Origin: Stenotrophomonas indicatrix
GTDB taxonomy: Bacteria; Pseudomonadota; Gammaproteobacteria; Xanthomonadales; Xanthomonadaceae
Length of the DNA stretch: 64,000 nt
Reading direction: 5' to 3'
Assembly (NCBI RefSeq): GCF_002750975.1
Contig: NZ_PEJS01000001.1
Coordinates: 310,001 to 374,000 of the forward strand
This document shows, one piece after another, positions 7,475 through 14,681 of this stretch. Within the stretch, counting starts at the first letter, position 1. Every line of letters begins with the position of its first letter. The notes under the pieces were generated by a model that searched no databases, was not told where the DNA came from, and worked only from the letters and a program-made list of their open reading frames with translations. Both the position numbers and the translations under genes were made by a program.

Positions 7475-8209
7475 ATGTCACGTGTCGTCCATGTCCTGCT
7501 GCTGTGTGCGCTGGCGTTCCCCAGTCACGCCAGCGCACCGCAGATCAATGTCGGCGTCCTCTTCGACTACCTGCAGCCCGGCAGCAGCAACCTGCTCAAA
7601 CGCATCCGCAATACCGGCGCCAGCACCGCCTACGTCCGGGTGGAAGTGGCAGAGATCGTTTTCGATGCCGATGACAAGCCCGTCGAAGTTCCGGTGGATG
7701 CGCCATCGCTGGTGCGCAACGCGCCTGGGGCGCATGGGGTCATCGCCAGTCCCAGTCGCCTGATCATCGCAGGCAACGGCCAGCAGGCCACACGTCTGGT
7801 GTATCGGGGCCTGCGCGACGAGGAACGCTACTACCGCCTGCGCTTCGTGCCGGTGGCGCCCAGTGCCGAGGAATTCTCGCTCAGCGAGGAACAGGCACAG
7901 CAGGCCGCAGAGCTTTCCTCGGCCATCCGCGTGTTCACCGGCTTCGGCACCGTGCTGTTCATCGCGCCACAACACCCGCGCTATGACACCCGCATCGAGT
8001 CCGGCCAGATCCACAACCACGGCAACGCCACCATTGTTCTGGAAAACCTGCGCCAGTGCGAGCGGGCCAAGGTCGACGCCTGTACGCCCGGAATCATCGT
8101 GCACGTACGTCCCGGTCGCTCTCACGTGCTGGCGTCTGACGATACGCATTTCATCCGTTACGACCTGAAGGAGGGCGAACGCCAGCGCAGCATCGACAGT
8201 CGCCGCTGA
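7475..8209 (+). CDS. Periplasmic fimbrial chaperone, alpha clade (CfaA/CooB-like)
   Basis: 244 residues with a signal peptide (VLLLCALAFPSHASA). The mature part begins INVGVLFDYLQPGSSNLLKRIRN, the first beta-strand region of alpha-clade chaperones, in which basic residues anchor the C-terminus of pilus subunits. YYRLRFVPVAP is the conserved end of chaperone domain 1. It is expected to fold subunits in the periplasm by donor-strand complementation and pass them to the usher. Order chaperone, major pilin, usher, tip adhesin (7475-12603) is exactly that of the CS1/CFA/I class of pili. The ~195-bp region upstream presumably carries the promoter. The call rests on order and on strand motifs. Confidence 0.8.
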   Translation: MSRVVHVLLLCALAFPSHASAPQINVGVLFDYLQPGSSNLLKRIRNTGASTAYVRVEVAEIVFDADDKPVEVPVDAPSLVRNAPGAHGVIASPSRLIIAGNGQQATRLVYRGLRDEERYYRLRFVPVAPSAEEFSLSEEQAQQAAELSSAIRVFTGFGTVLFIAPQHPRYDTRIESGQIHNHGNATIVLENLRQCERAKVDACTPGIIVHVRPGRSHVLASDDTHFIRYDLKEGERQRSIDSRR

Positions 8210-8318
8210 CCGTCCGTCCCCCACCAACGCCATTGTCCCGCCCGGGCCCGCCAGGAGTCCGATGGGACAGCTTTGCCCTTGTCCTGGCTTTTGTACCCAC
8301 TCACCCAGGAGTATCTGA

Positions 8319-8813
8319 ATGTCCTTCTTGAAACACGCGATGGCGGCTGCGGCAGTCCTGCTCATCACCCCGGCCGTCAGCTTTGCGGCTACCGAAACCA
8401 AATCGATCACCGTCAATGTGTCGGCTGACGTGCCCAACGTTGCCGGCCTGCAGGTGTCCACGCCGGACGGCTGGGAAGGCCTGCCGCAGAATCTGCCGTG
8501 GGATACCGCACGCCAGGTGCTCGGCGAACTGACCGGTCGCGTGATCAACGTGAAGTCGCCGGCTGCCATCACCGCCTATCTGTCTGCCCCGGCGCAGATG
8601 GCATCGGCCGCGGACGTCGTGGATCTGGCGGTGAAACTGGACAACGTGGTCGTGCCGGCAACGGCCGCCGCCAAGATCACCGTTGCCAACGCAGCCCAGG
8701 CCGCATCCGGCAAGTCTCTGGCCTTCGCCATCGCGCCTACCGAACCGGGCGGCGGTTACAAGCAGGGTACTTACGGCGGCCAGTTCCACATGATCTTCGA
8801 AAGCGACATCTGA
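8319..8813 (+). CDS. Major pilin subunit, alpha-fimbriae (CfaB/CooA-like)
   Basis: 164 residues: a signal peptide (AAAAVLLITPAVSFAA), then the mature start ETKSITVNVSADVPN, similar to the N-terminal donor strand region of CS1-type pilins (alternating hydrophobic strand I-V-V-A-V). There are no cysteines in the mature part, unlike gamma-clade FimA-type pilins but as in CS1-type pilins. The C-terminal GGGYKQGTYGGQFHMIFES resembles the conserved G-Y-x-G-x-[VM] end used to bind the chaperone. AGGAG at 8309-8313 precedes the start codon of 8319. The ~110-bp gap after the chaperone gene is GC-rich and may modulate pilin level. Confidence 0.8.
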   Translation: MSFLKHAMAAAAVLLITPAVSFAATETKSITVNVSADVPNVAGLQVSTPDGWEGLPQNLPWDTARQVLGELTGRVINVKSPAAITAYLSAPAQMASAADVVDLAVKLDNVVVPATAAAKITVANAAQAASGKSLAFAIAPTEPGGGYKQGTYGGQFHMIFESDI

Positions 8814-8867
8814 CGCCTGCCGAGCTCTGTGCCTTCCTGCCCCACCGCGCGTGCGGCAGGAGGGCCA

Positions 8868-11381
8868 ATGTCATCTATGCGCCTTTCACACCTACCTCCG
8901 CGACCGGTTCCGATGCGACTGGCTGTTGCCATTGCCGTCATGCTTGCTGCTGTCTCGGCGCAGGCGACCGCAGGCGCGCCAGACGCACAGGCCAGCCTCC
9001 TGGAGCAGCGCGGCCGCATGCCTGCGGAGTTCCGCGAGCATCTGTTCGGCAATCCGCTGACCGTGCGCGTGGAACTGGACGGGCAGTACCTGGGCGACGC
9101 CGAAGTACTGCTGCATGAAGACAACCGCGTACAGCTGATCGGCTTCGTCGAAAGCATCGACAGCCCGTGGCCGCAGAGCGAGCGCACGCGCTGGGCCGAG
9201 CAGCTGGCCGAACCGCTGCCGCTTGGCATATGCGCGCCGCAGTGCCGTGGCCTGGCCGCGCTGCACTACAGTCTGGCCAATTCGCTGCTGAGCCTGTTGA
9301 CGCCGGCAACTGCCAGTGCGGAACAACGCAACATTGCCCTGCCGGCGTCCGGCAGCCACGGCTTGATCGTACGCAACAGCCTGGCGGTGCATGGCGGCCA
9401 GGACCAGCCGGCCAGCGCACGCTACAGCGCTGAACTGAGTGGCAGCATCGGTCTGTGGAGCACGGTTGGCAGCTACCAGTACTACGCCCAACCCGGCAGC
9501 ACGGATCACTATCTCAGTGCGTTGTATGCACAACGCGAGCTCGGCGATCATTTCGTCCGCGCGGGCTATTTCCTGCCCACGTTCGAGGGCATCATCCGCC
9601 AGCCACGCGCGCCGGGTACGCAGAATGACACCGCACTGGGAGTGATGTTCGGTTCGTCGGATGTACTGCTGGCCGACACGCGCAGCGCCAGCGTCTATCC
9701 GGTCTATGTCACCGCCAACCGCGACGGTGTAGTGGAGATTCTGCGCGACGGCAACCTGCTGGCCACACAGGCCGTGAAGCCCGGCGTGCAGGAGATCGAC
9801 ACACGTCGCCTGCCAGGCGGCATCTACGACGTGGTACTGCGGGTCATTGAAGACGGCCAGGAGGCCTCGCGCGAAACCGCCTCGATCCACAAACCCAGCC
9901 GTTGGCGTGATCCCACTCGACGCTGGCGCTACAGCGCGTTCGCCGGCCAGCAGCGCAGCCTGCTCGACAGCGATCGTTCAATGCAGGAAGGCGAGATCGC
10001 CGCCGGTGCGGTGGTCAACTACCTGCTGCACCCGCGCGCAGTGGCCGGTGCCACCGTGCAGCAGATCGGCACGCGCCGCGCCACCGGCCTGTCGATGGAC
10101 TGGCAGGCCAGTGATCGCTTCAGCGCCTACACCAATTTCTACACCTCCAGCGATGCCGGGCGCGGCGTGGATCTGCAGGGACTGTATCGCTACCGTGCCG
10201 GTTCGGTGGTCGCCAACCACGCGCGCAGCTGGGCAGAGCAGCGTCATCGGCTGCCCGCCAGCGAGGGTGCGCCGCCACGTTGGGAAACCCGGGGAGGCTG
10301 GCAGGACACCACGGCCGTATCGATCACCCATCGCTTCAGTCACCGCGATAATGCGAGCCTGCGCGTGGCCCGCAGTTCCGGCTTCACCCGTGGCACCGGC
10401 ATCGACGTTTCCTACGGTCGCCGCGAGACCCTGTTCGGCAGGCATGACGTCAACTGGCGTGTCTCGGCCTACGACCGTCCGGGCAGCCGCTTCACCCACT
10501 ATCGCCGCCAGCGCGGCATCGATCTGACCGTCAGTGTGTCACTCGGCAGCGAGCGCCGCAGTTACAGCGGCAGCTTGGGCAGCCGGACCGGCGAAGCCGG
10601 CCAGCGCGACGGCTACGTCACCGCGGTCGCCACCCAGCGTGTGGATGGGAAGATCCTGCGCAGCGTCAATGGCATGGTCACAGCTGAACGCAGCGGCATT
10701 GGCGCCGGCGCCGGCGCCTATCTGCAGAGCCCATTGCTGGAAGGCGATGTGCAGCTGTATCGCGCTGCCGGTTCCGGCCACGTTGGCGGCAGCGCCAACC
10801 TGGACAGCACCTTGGTGATCGGGGGAGGACATGCTGCCGTGCTGGGCCAGGGACGCAGCGGCAGCGTGGACACCGGCATCATCGTCGACGTGCGCAGTGA
10901 CTTCCCCGATATCAAGCTGCGTGCCGACGACAGTCGTGGCGGTGGCGTGCAGCTGCGCCCGGGACGCAACTTCGTTCCGGTCACCGCCTATCGTGCGGGA
11001 CGGGTGCAGTTCGACTTCCACGGCCGGCACGCACCTGCGGCGGCGCTGCAGCCGTCGACCATCAGCTACCACCTCAACAAGGGCGGCGTGGTGCATACCA
11101 CGGTGGATGTACTGCGCACCTTCACCGTGATGGGGCAGGTACTGGATGCCGATGGCAATGGCATGCGCGGGGTGCAGGTGATCAACCACGCCGGCCGCAA
11201 CGTCAGCCAGGAAGAAGGCTTCTTCACCCTTGAACTCAGCGCACGCGCGCCGGTGGTGGAGCTGCGCTATCCGAATCGGATCAGCTGTGTGCTGACCATG
11301 GAGGAGGGCCGTCACCCCCGAGAAGGCGATGTACTGATGGTGGGCGGCATCGGTTGTCCGCCGTCGGTGGTCGCGCACTAG
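8868..11381 (+). CDS. Outer membrane fimbrial usher, alpha clade (CfaC/CooC-like)
   Basis: 837 residues from the ATG at 8868, which has AGGAGGG 4-10 bases upstream; the open frame starts 13 codons earlier without such a site. A signal peptide (LAVAIAVMLAAVSAQATA) is followed by an N-terminal periplasmic domain, a long region of amphipathic strands making the translocation barrel (for example VGSYQYYAQPGSTDHYLSAL) and C-terminal periplasmic domains (TFTVMGQVLDADGNGMRGVQ, a carboxypeptidase-regulatory-like beta sandwich). Two C-terminal cysteines (ISCVLTM and GGIGCPP) could form a disulfide. It exports and polymerises the pilin subunits. It sits between pilin and adhesin genes in a four-gene operon. 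Confidence 0.85.
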   Translation: MSSMRLSHLPPRPVPMRLAVAIAVMLAAVSAQATAGAPDAQASLLEQRGRMPAEFREHLFGNPLTVRVELDGQYLGDAEVLLHEDNRVQLIGFVESIDSPWPQSERTRWAEQLAEPLPLGICAPQCRGLAALHYSLANSLLSLLTPATASAEQRNIALPASGSHGLIVRNSLAVHGGQDQPASARYSAELSGSIGLWSTVGSYQYYAQPGSTDHYLSALYAQRELGDHFVRAGYFLPTFEGIIRQPRAPGTQNDTALGVMFGSSDVLLADTRSASVYPVYVTANRDGVVEILRDGNLLATQAVKPGVQEIDTRRLPGGIYDVVLRVIEDGQEASRETASIHKPSRWRDPTRRWRYSAFAGQQRSLLDSDRSMQEGEIAAGAVVNYLLHPRAVAGATVQQIGTRRATGLSMDWQASDRFSAYTNFYTSSDAGRGVDLQGLYRYRAGSVVANHARSWAEQRHRLPASEGAPPRWETRGGWQDTTAVSITHRFSHRDNASLRVARSSGFTRGTGIDVSYGRRETLFGRHDVNWRVSAYDRPGSRFTHYRRQRGIDLTVSVSLGSERRSYSGSLGSRTGEAGQRDGYVTAVATQRVDGKILRSVNGMVTAERSGIGAGAGAYLQSPLLEGDVQLYRAAGSGHVGGSANLDSTLVIGGGHAAVLGQGRSGSVDTGIIVDVRSDFPDIKLRADDSRGGGVQLRPGRNFVPVTAYRAGRVQFDFHGRHAPAAALQPSTISYHLNKGGVVHTTVDVLRTFTVMGQVLDADGNGMRGVQVINHAGRNVSQEEGFFTLELSARAPVVELRYPNRISCVLTMEEGRHPREGDVLMVGGIGCPPSVVAH

Positions 11382-11415
11382 CCCATTGTTCCGACGAACC
11401 AGGCAGGTCTAAAGC

Positions 11416-12603
11416 ATGACTATTGGCATCCGGCTGTTCCCGTTGCTGGCCCTAATGGCGGCGTTGCCTGCCACCGCACAGGTGGTGGACGTCAACGTCA
11501 CCGGCGAATTCAGGCCCAACGCCCTGGATCCGGGCGATACCGCATTCCGCAACACGACACCCCGGGGCAGCTTCTGCAACTGGAGACCGGCCGAATGCGA
11601 TAGAAAAGGGGCCTATATCTTCGACCTCGGCAACCGCGAGTACTGGCGCAAGCAAGGGCCGAGCGACGACACGTCAAGGCGTGATACCACCTACATCCGC
11701 TTCCCGCCACCGCGTACGATCACCCTGCAGGAGGTATCGAGCGGACGCACCTTCGAGGCGACCATCAGCTTTGCGGCCCTGTCCATGCGCATCAACTTCG
11801 GTGGTGGCGGCGATCCCTGGTACTACGGCGTCAGTGGAGGTTGTACGGCCATCCGCGGCGCCGGTGGGGTTGGATTCTCCCTGGGTGGTTGGGCGGCGCG
11901 GACGCCAGCCAGCCCCACCGAGTGCTACAGCACCAGCACGCGGTATGGCCGCACCTATTCCTACCGGAACGTGGGGCTCGGCATCCACGTCACCCTGCCC
12001 AATGCAATGACGCTGCAGGACGGCCGTTACGTGGCCCAGGAAACCTGGACCACCGGCGGCGCCGGGGCCGACATCGATCTGGGCGACAACATCACCGGTG
12101 TCGAGGCCGTGCGCATGAACTTCGTGTTCGATGTGATCCACGACTTCCAGGTGCGCTTCGCCACCGAGGCGCCGCGCGTACAGTTGGCGCCCGAAGGGGG
12201 CTGGTCGCCCTGGATCGATCATGGCACTGCGCCGGCGAGGCTGCGCCAGGAGCTGCCCTTTCATCTGACCACGTCGATGGACTTCAGCATGAAGCTGCGC
12301 TGCCAGCACCACGTCGGCGACCAGTGCGGTATTCATGATCCGCAGGCGGACAAGCAGGTGCCGGTGGAGGTGGACGTCACCCTTCCGGGCATGAACAACC
12401 TGCGCGATGGTCGTCCGGCGCAGAACACCGTACTGCTGGCCGATGACGGTCAGGCACCGCGCTTCACGCCCGATGGTTACCTCATGCAGCGCCGTTCGAC
12501 CCTGCGCTTCACCGCCGGGCGTGACGCGGTGCTGGAGATGGTGAAGACACCGGGCTCGCGCTGGGAAGGAGACATGACCGTGTTGTTCGACGCCAATCCC
12601 TGA
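11416..12603 (+). CDS. Putative fimbrial tip adhesin (CfaE/CooD-like)
   Basis: 395 residues, signal peptide LLALMAALPATAQ. Its length and place as last gene fit the minor tip subunit of CS1/CFA/I pili, which has an N-terminal adhesin domain and a C-terminal pilin domain. Visible traits are cysteine pairs (FCNWRPAEC and CTAIRG...ECYS, and CQHHVGDQC in the second half) and many Tyr/Trp/Arg residues in the first half, compatible with receptor binding. The sequence itself is poorly conserved, so the name is mainly from gene order. Receptor unknown. It ends 45 bases before an opposing gene. Confidence 0.7.
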   Translation: MTIGIRLFPLLALMAALPATAQVVDVNVTGEFRPNALDPGDTAFRNTTPRGSFCNWRPAECDRKGAYIFDLGNREYWRKQGPSDDTSRRDTTYIRFPPPRTITLQEVSSGRTFEATISFAALSMRINFGGGGDPWYYGVSGGCTAIRGAGGVGFSLGGWAARTPASPTECYSTSTRYGRTYSYRNVGLGIHVTLPNAMTLQDGRYVAQETWTTGGAGADIDLGDNITGVEAVRMNFVFDVIHDFQVRFATEAPRVQLAPEGGWSPWIDHGTAPARLRQELPFHLTTSMDFSMKLRCQHHVGDQCGIHDPQADKQVPVEVDVTLPGMNNLRDGRPAQNTVLLADDGQAPRFTPDGYLMQRRSTLRFTAGRDAVLEMVKTPGSRWEGDMTVLFDANP

Positions 12604-12647
12604 GCCTGGGGCAGGGATTGGCGTGGTCGAGGTGCCGCGGAAGCTGG

Positions 12648-13058
12648 CTACGCTACCCGCAACTGCACATCCACATACTCGGCCAGCCCACGGCAGGCCA
12701 GCAGCAAGCCTTCGCGCACGTCATCGCCCACCTGCTGGTCGGCATCGCCGTCCACGCGCAAGCGCTCGATGGCGTGCAGCAGTTCCAGCAGCAAGGTCAG
12801 CCCGGCATTGGCGCGGTCGATGCGTGCCATCGCGAAACCAAAGCACTGTTTGCGTCCCTTGTCCGGCCACGGCTGGCCATCGGCGGCGTCCACGTGGCGG
12901 ATGCGCTGCAGGCAGCTGAGCAGGGTGATGCCTTCGTCGGCGTGGGCGCGCATCGTGCTGCCCAACGTGGTTTCCAGTGCTTTGGCCAGATCGTCTGGCA
13001 GGCGTTCGACGGCGTCGCCCAGTGTGGCGAACAGATAGGGATAGAGCGAAGAAGTCAT
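12648..13058 (-). CDS. Small cytoplasmic protein of unknown function with a structured leader
   Basis: 136 residues when begun at the ATG of 13058 (MTSSLYPYLFATLG), with AAGGA 8-12 bases upstream. A longer reading frame continues to 13328 but runs through three strong hairpins, so I regard that part as leader. There is no signal peptide or membrane segment. The sequence is largely helical with a leucine-rich centre (GLTLLLELLHAIERLRVDGDADQQVGDDV) and no catalytic motif. I do not recognise a family. It converges on the fimbrial operon. Its unusual feature is the ~200-nt structured leader directly ahead of it. Confidence 0.65.
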   Translation of the reverse strand: MTSSLYPYLFATLGDAVERLPDDLAKALETTLGSTMRAHADEGITLLSCLQRIRHVDAADGQPWPDKGRKQCFGFAMARIDRANAGLTLLLELLHAIERLRVDGDADQQVGDDVREGLLLACRGLAEYVDVQLRVA

Positions 13059-13086
13059 GGCGGCGTCCTTGAGTGCGAAGCAAGGG

Positions 13087-13252
13087 GCCGCCCTCGCGCT
13101 GGGCGAGGGCGGCGGACGGTGCGTGGTTGCAATACCGGAGGTTGATGTAGAAACGCCGGCGGGTACGAGCCCCCCACGCACCGCCCGCCATAGGGCACGG
13201 ACGGATTGCCTGCCGACGCCGCCCAACAAGGAAAGCGCGACGCCGACAGGCA
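13087..13252 (-). promoter_or_regulatory. Candidate structured RNA leader with three consecutive hairpins
   Basis: In minus-strand order: a 14-bp stem (13239-13252 with 13207-13220) complete only as RNA from this strand, because three pairs are G-U there but would be C-A on the other strand; a 9-bp stem GGTGCGTGG/CCACGCACC (13174-13182 with 13118-13126) enclosing about 47 nt; and a perfect 10-bp stem GCCGCCCTCG/CGAGGGCGGC with a 7-nt loop (13087-13113). The last hairpin ends 28 nt before the start codon of the unknown gene at 13058. The region looks like a cis-acting leader or small RNA. No known riboswitch consensus was recognised. Confidence 0.5.
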
Positions 13253-13455
13253 AGCGTAAACAACACATCAACCTAACGGGATTGCAAGCCCGTGCCACCC
13301 GTTGTCGGTGGCGCGCCATGATGTGCACGCAGGTGCTGCTATACCAATCAGAAAAGTTTCAATTTCGAAAACATTGCAGACGCATATCGAACGCACTGCG
13401 CGAAACCGGAGCACGCCTGCGCGTGCCAGTTGCGACACTTGTTGTAGAAAGCAGA

Positions 13456-14362
13456 TCACCACTTGTAAGCCACGCTCAGGTTCGCCGTCTTGGCGGTGGG
13501 GGCATTGGTAGGCTCAAAGGTAATGTTACCCGCCAATCGGGCGTCATCCACATTGAAGTTGACGTCGGTGCGCGTGTTGACCAGACCGATGTCGCGGCCC
13601 ACCAGCAGCAGGTTGCCATCGCCGCCGATCAGCTGCGCGCCATTGGCCACGGTGATGTCGTAGGTATTGTCAGCGGCTGCATTGACCCGGATGGCAGCGC
13701 CGCGACCAGATTGCAGGGTGGAGTTATCGATGTTCAGACGGATGCGTTGATCCGGATTGACTTCGCCCCAGAGCACCGCGCCGATATTGGATGCATCCAC
13801 ACGCGAGCCGTTGACGATATCCATCTGCCCGAACTGGATTCGCACGCCAACGCCGTTGCCGACATCGCGGCTGGCGACTGGGGCGTCTTCCACGTAGATG
13901 GTGGTGACGTTGATGGTCGCCCTGGGGCTGGCAACACCGAAGCCTGCTGCCGAGCCTGCCAAGTCGACGCCGACCGAAAGGCGCTCGCCAGGTGCCAACC
14001 CGGCAGTGGTCACTGAGATCGAGCTCTGCGCCAGGACGGCCGGCGTGGTGCCACCATTCAACCCGATGCCCCCCAAAGATCCGGCTTCGGGCCAGAGCGA
14101 GATACGCCGAGTCGTTCAGCGTAATGGCTCTCTGACTGGTTCCACTACGGGTTACCACGGCGTCCCAGATGTTTAGCTCGGAGTCGTCATTAGCCACGAT
14201 CTGCAGCGTCTGCCCACCGTCCACATTCAGGATCGAGCCGATGACCAGGGTCCAGGCCTCGACCGGGTCGCCTGCAGATACGTCGGCGCGCTGGTCGTCC
14301 AGATCACCGGCCAGCGCCATGCCGGCTGGGAAGGTTCCCAGGGCCAGCAGCAGGCCGCGTGC
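13456..14362 (-). pseudogene. Broken autotransporter (passenger with terminal beta-signal)
   Basis: Read on the minus strand. The frame opens at 14362 just after a stop and lacks a start codon, yet begins with a truncated signal peptide (RGLLLALGTFPAGMALA). Passenger-like text follows (ILNVDGGQTLQIVANDDSEL). A frameshift lies at a run of six G (plus strand C at 14069-14074): removing one base joins LALARSRIFGG to IGLNGGTTPAVLAQSS and the passenger continues. The frame ends TANLSVAYKW-stop, which looks like the last strand of an outer membrane barrel attached directly to passenger sequence, so most of the barrel seems deleted. Pertactin-like autotransporters have a barrel of ~270 residues that is absent here. 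The A/T-richer ~130 bp between this and 13328 hold no gene that I can support. Confidence 0.7.
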
Positions 14363-14514
14363 TCACCCGCGGTGGACTCGGGCATGGGCTGTCGGTACGC
14401 GGTGGCGATGTGCAGCTGCGTGACAGCGTGATCGAGACGCACAACAGTGCCAGCGGACTGGTCGTCAGCGACGGTACCCTGCTGGCCGAGCTGGGCCTGC
14501 GCATGGCCTGGTAA
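14341..14514 (+). pseudogene. Second autotransporter fragment, opposite orientation
   Basis: Plus-strand frame ending at the TAA of 14514 reads HGLSVRGGDVQLRDSVIETH and SASGLVVSDG, a passenger-like beta-helix segment, then LLAELGLRMAW-stop, again like a terminal barrel strand. No start codon or signal sequence exists, and the frame meets the remnant on the minus strand head to head around 14341-14362. Probably the remains of a recombination between two autotransporter genes. Confidence 0.55.
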
Positions 14515-14536
14515 ACAGCGACACCAGGCCGACGCC

Positions 14537-14577
14537 GGGGTCGGATCCCAGTGCCCGTGGCAATGGGATCTGACCCC
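14537..14577. repeat. GGGGTC-family palindrome, copy 2
   Basis: GGGGTCGGATCCCAGTGCC, a short turn and TGGGATCTGACCCC. Arms of the same family as the copies at 2820, 24467 and 59984, with a diverged centre. It lies just past the autotransporter fragment. Confidence 0.8.
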
Positions 14578-14598
14578 AAGCGCTCTGGCTGCAGAACC

Positions 14599-14620
14599 GC
14601 CGAGCATGGCTCGGCTCCAC
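14599..14620. repeat. Degenerate SMAG element, inverted
   Basis: GCCGAGCATGGCTCGGCTCCAC: stem GCCGAG/CTCGGC around CATGG, with the CTAC head mutated to CCAC. It lies between the autotransporter debris and the acyltransferase gene. Confidence 0.65.
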
Positions 14621-14681
14621 CATCGTGCTGAGTTGGGATCGGACATGAACGATGTCCACGTCTGTCGCGATTGTCCATTGA

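Noticed and set aside
13059..13328. Longer N-terminus for the unknown gene at 12648
   Set aside because: The extension is Arg/Pro/Cys-rich, spans three strong hairpins, and a good binding site plus ATG exist at 13058.
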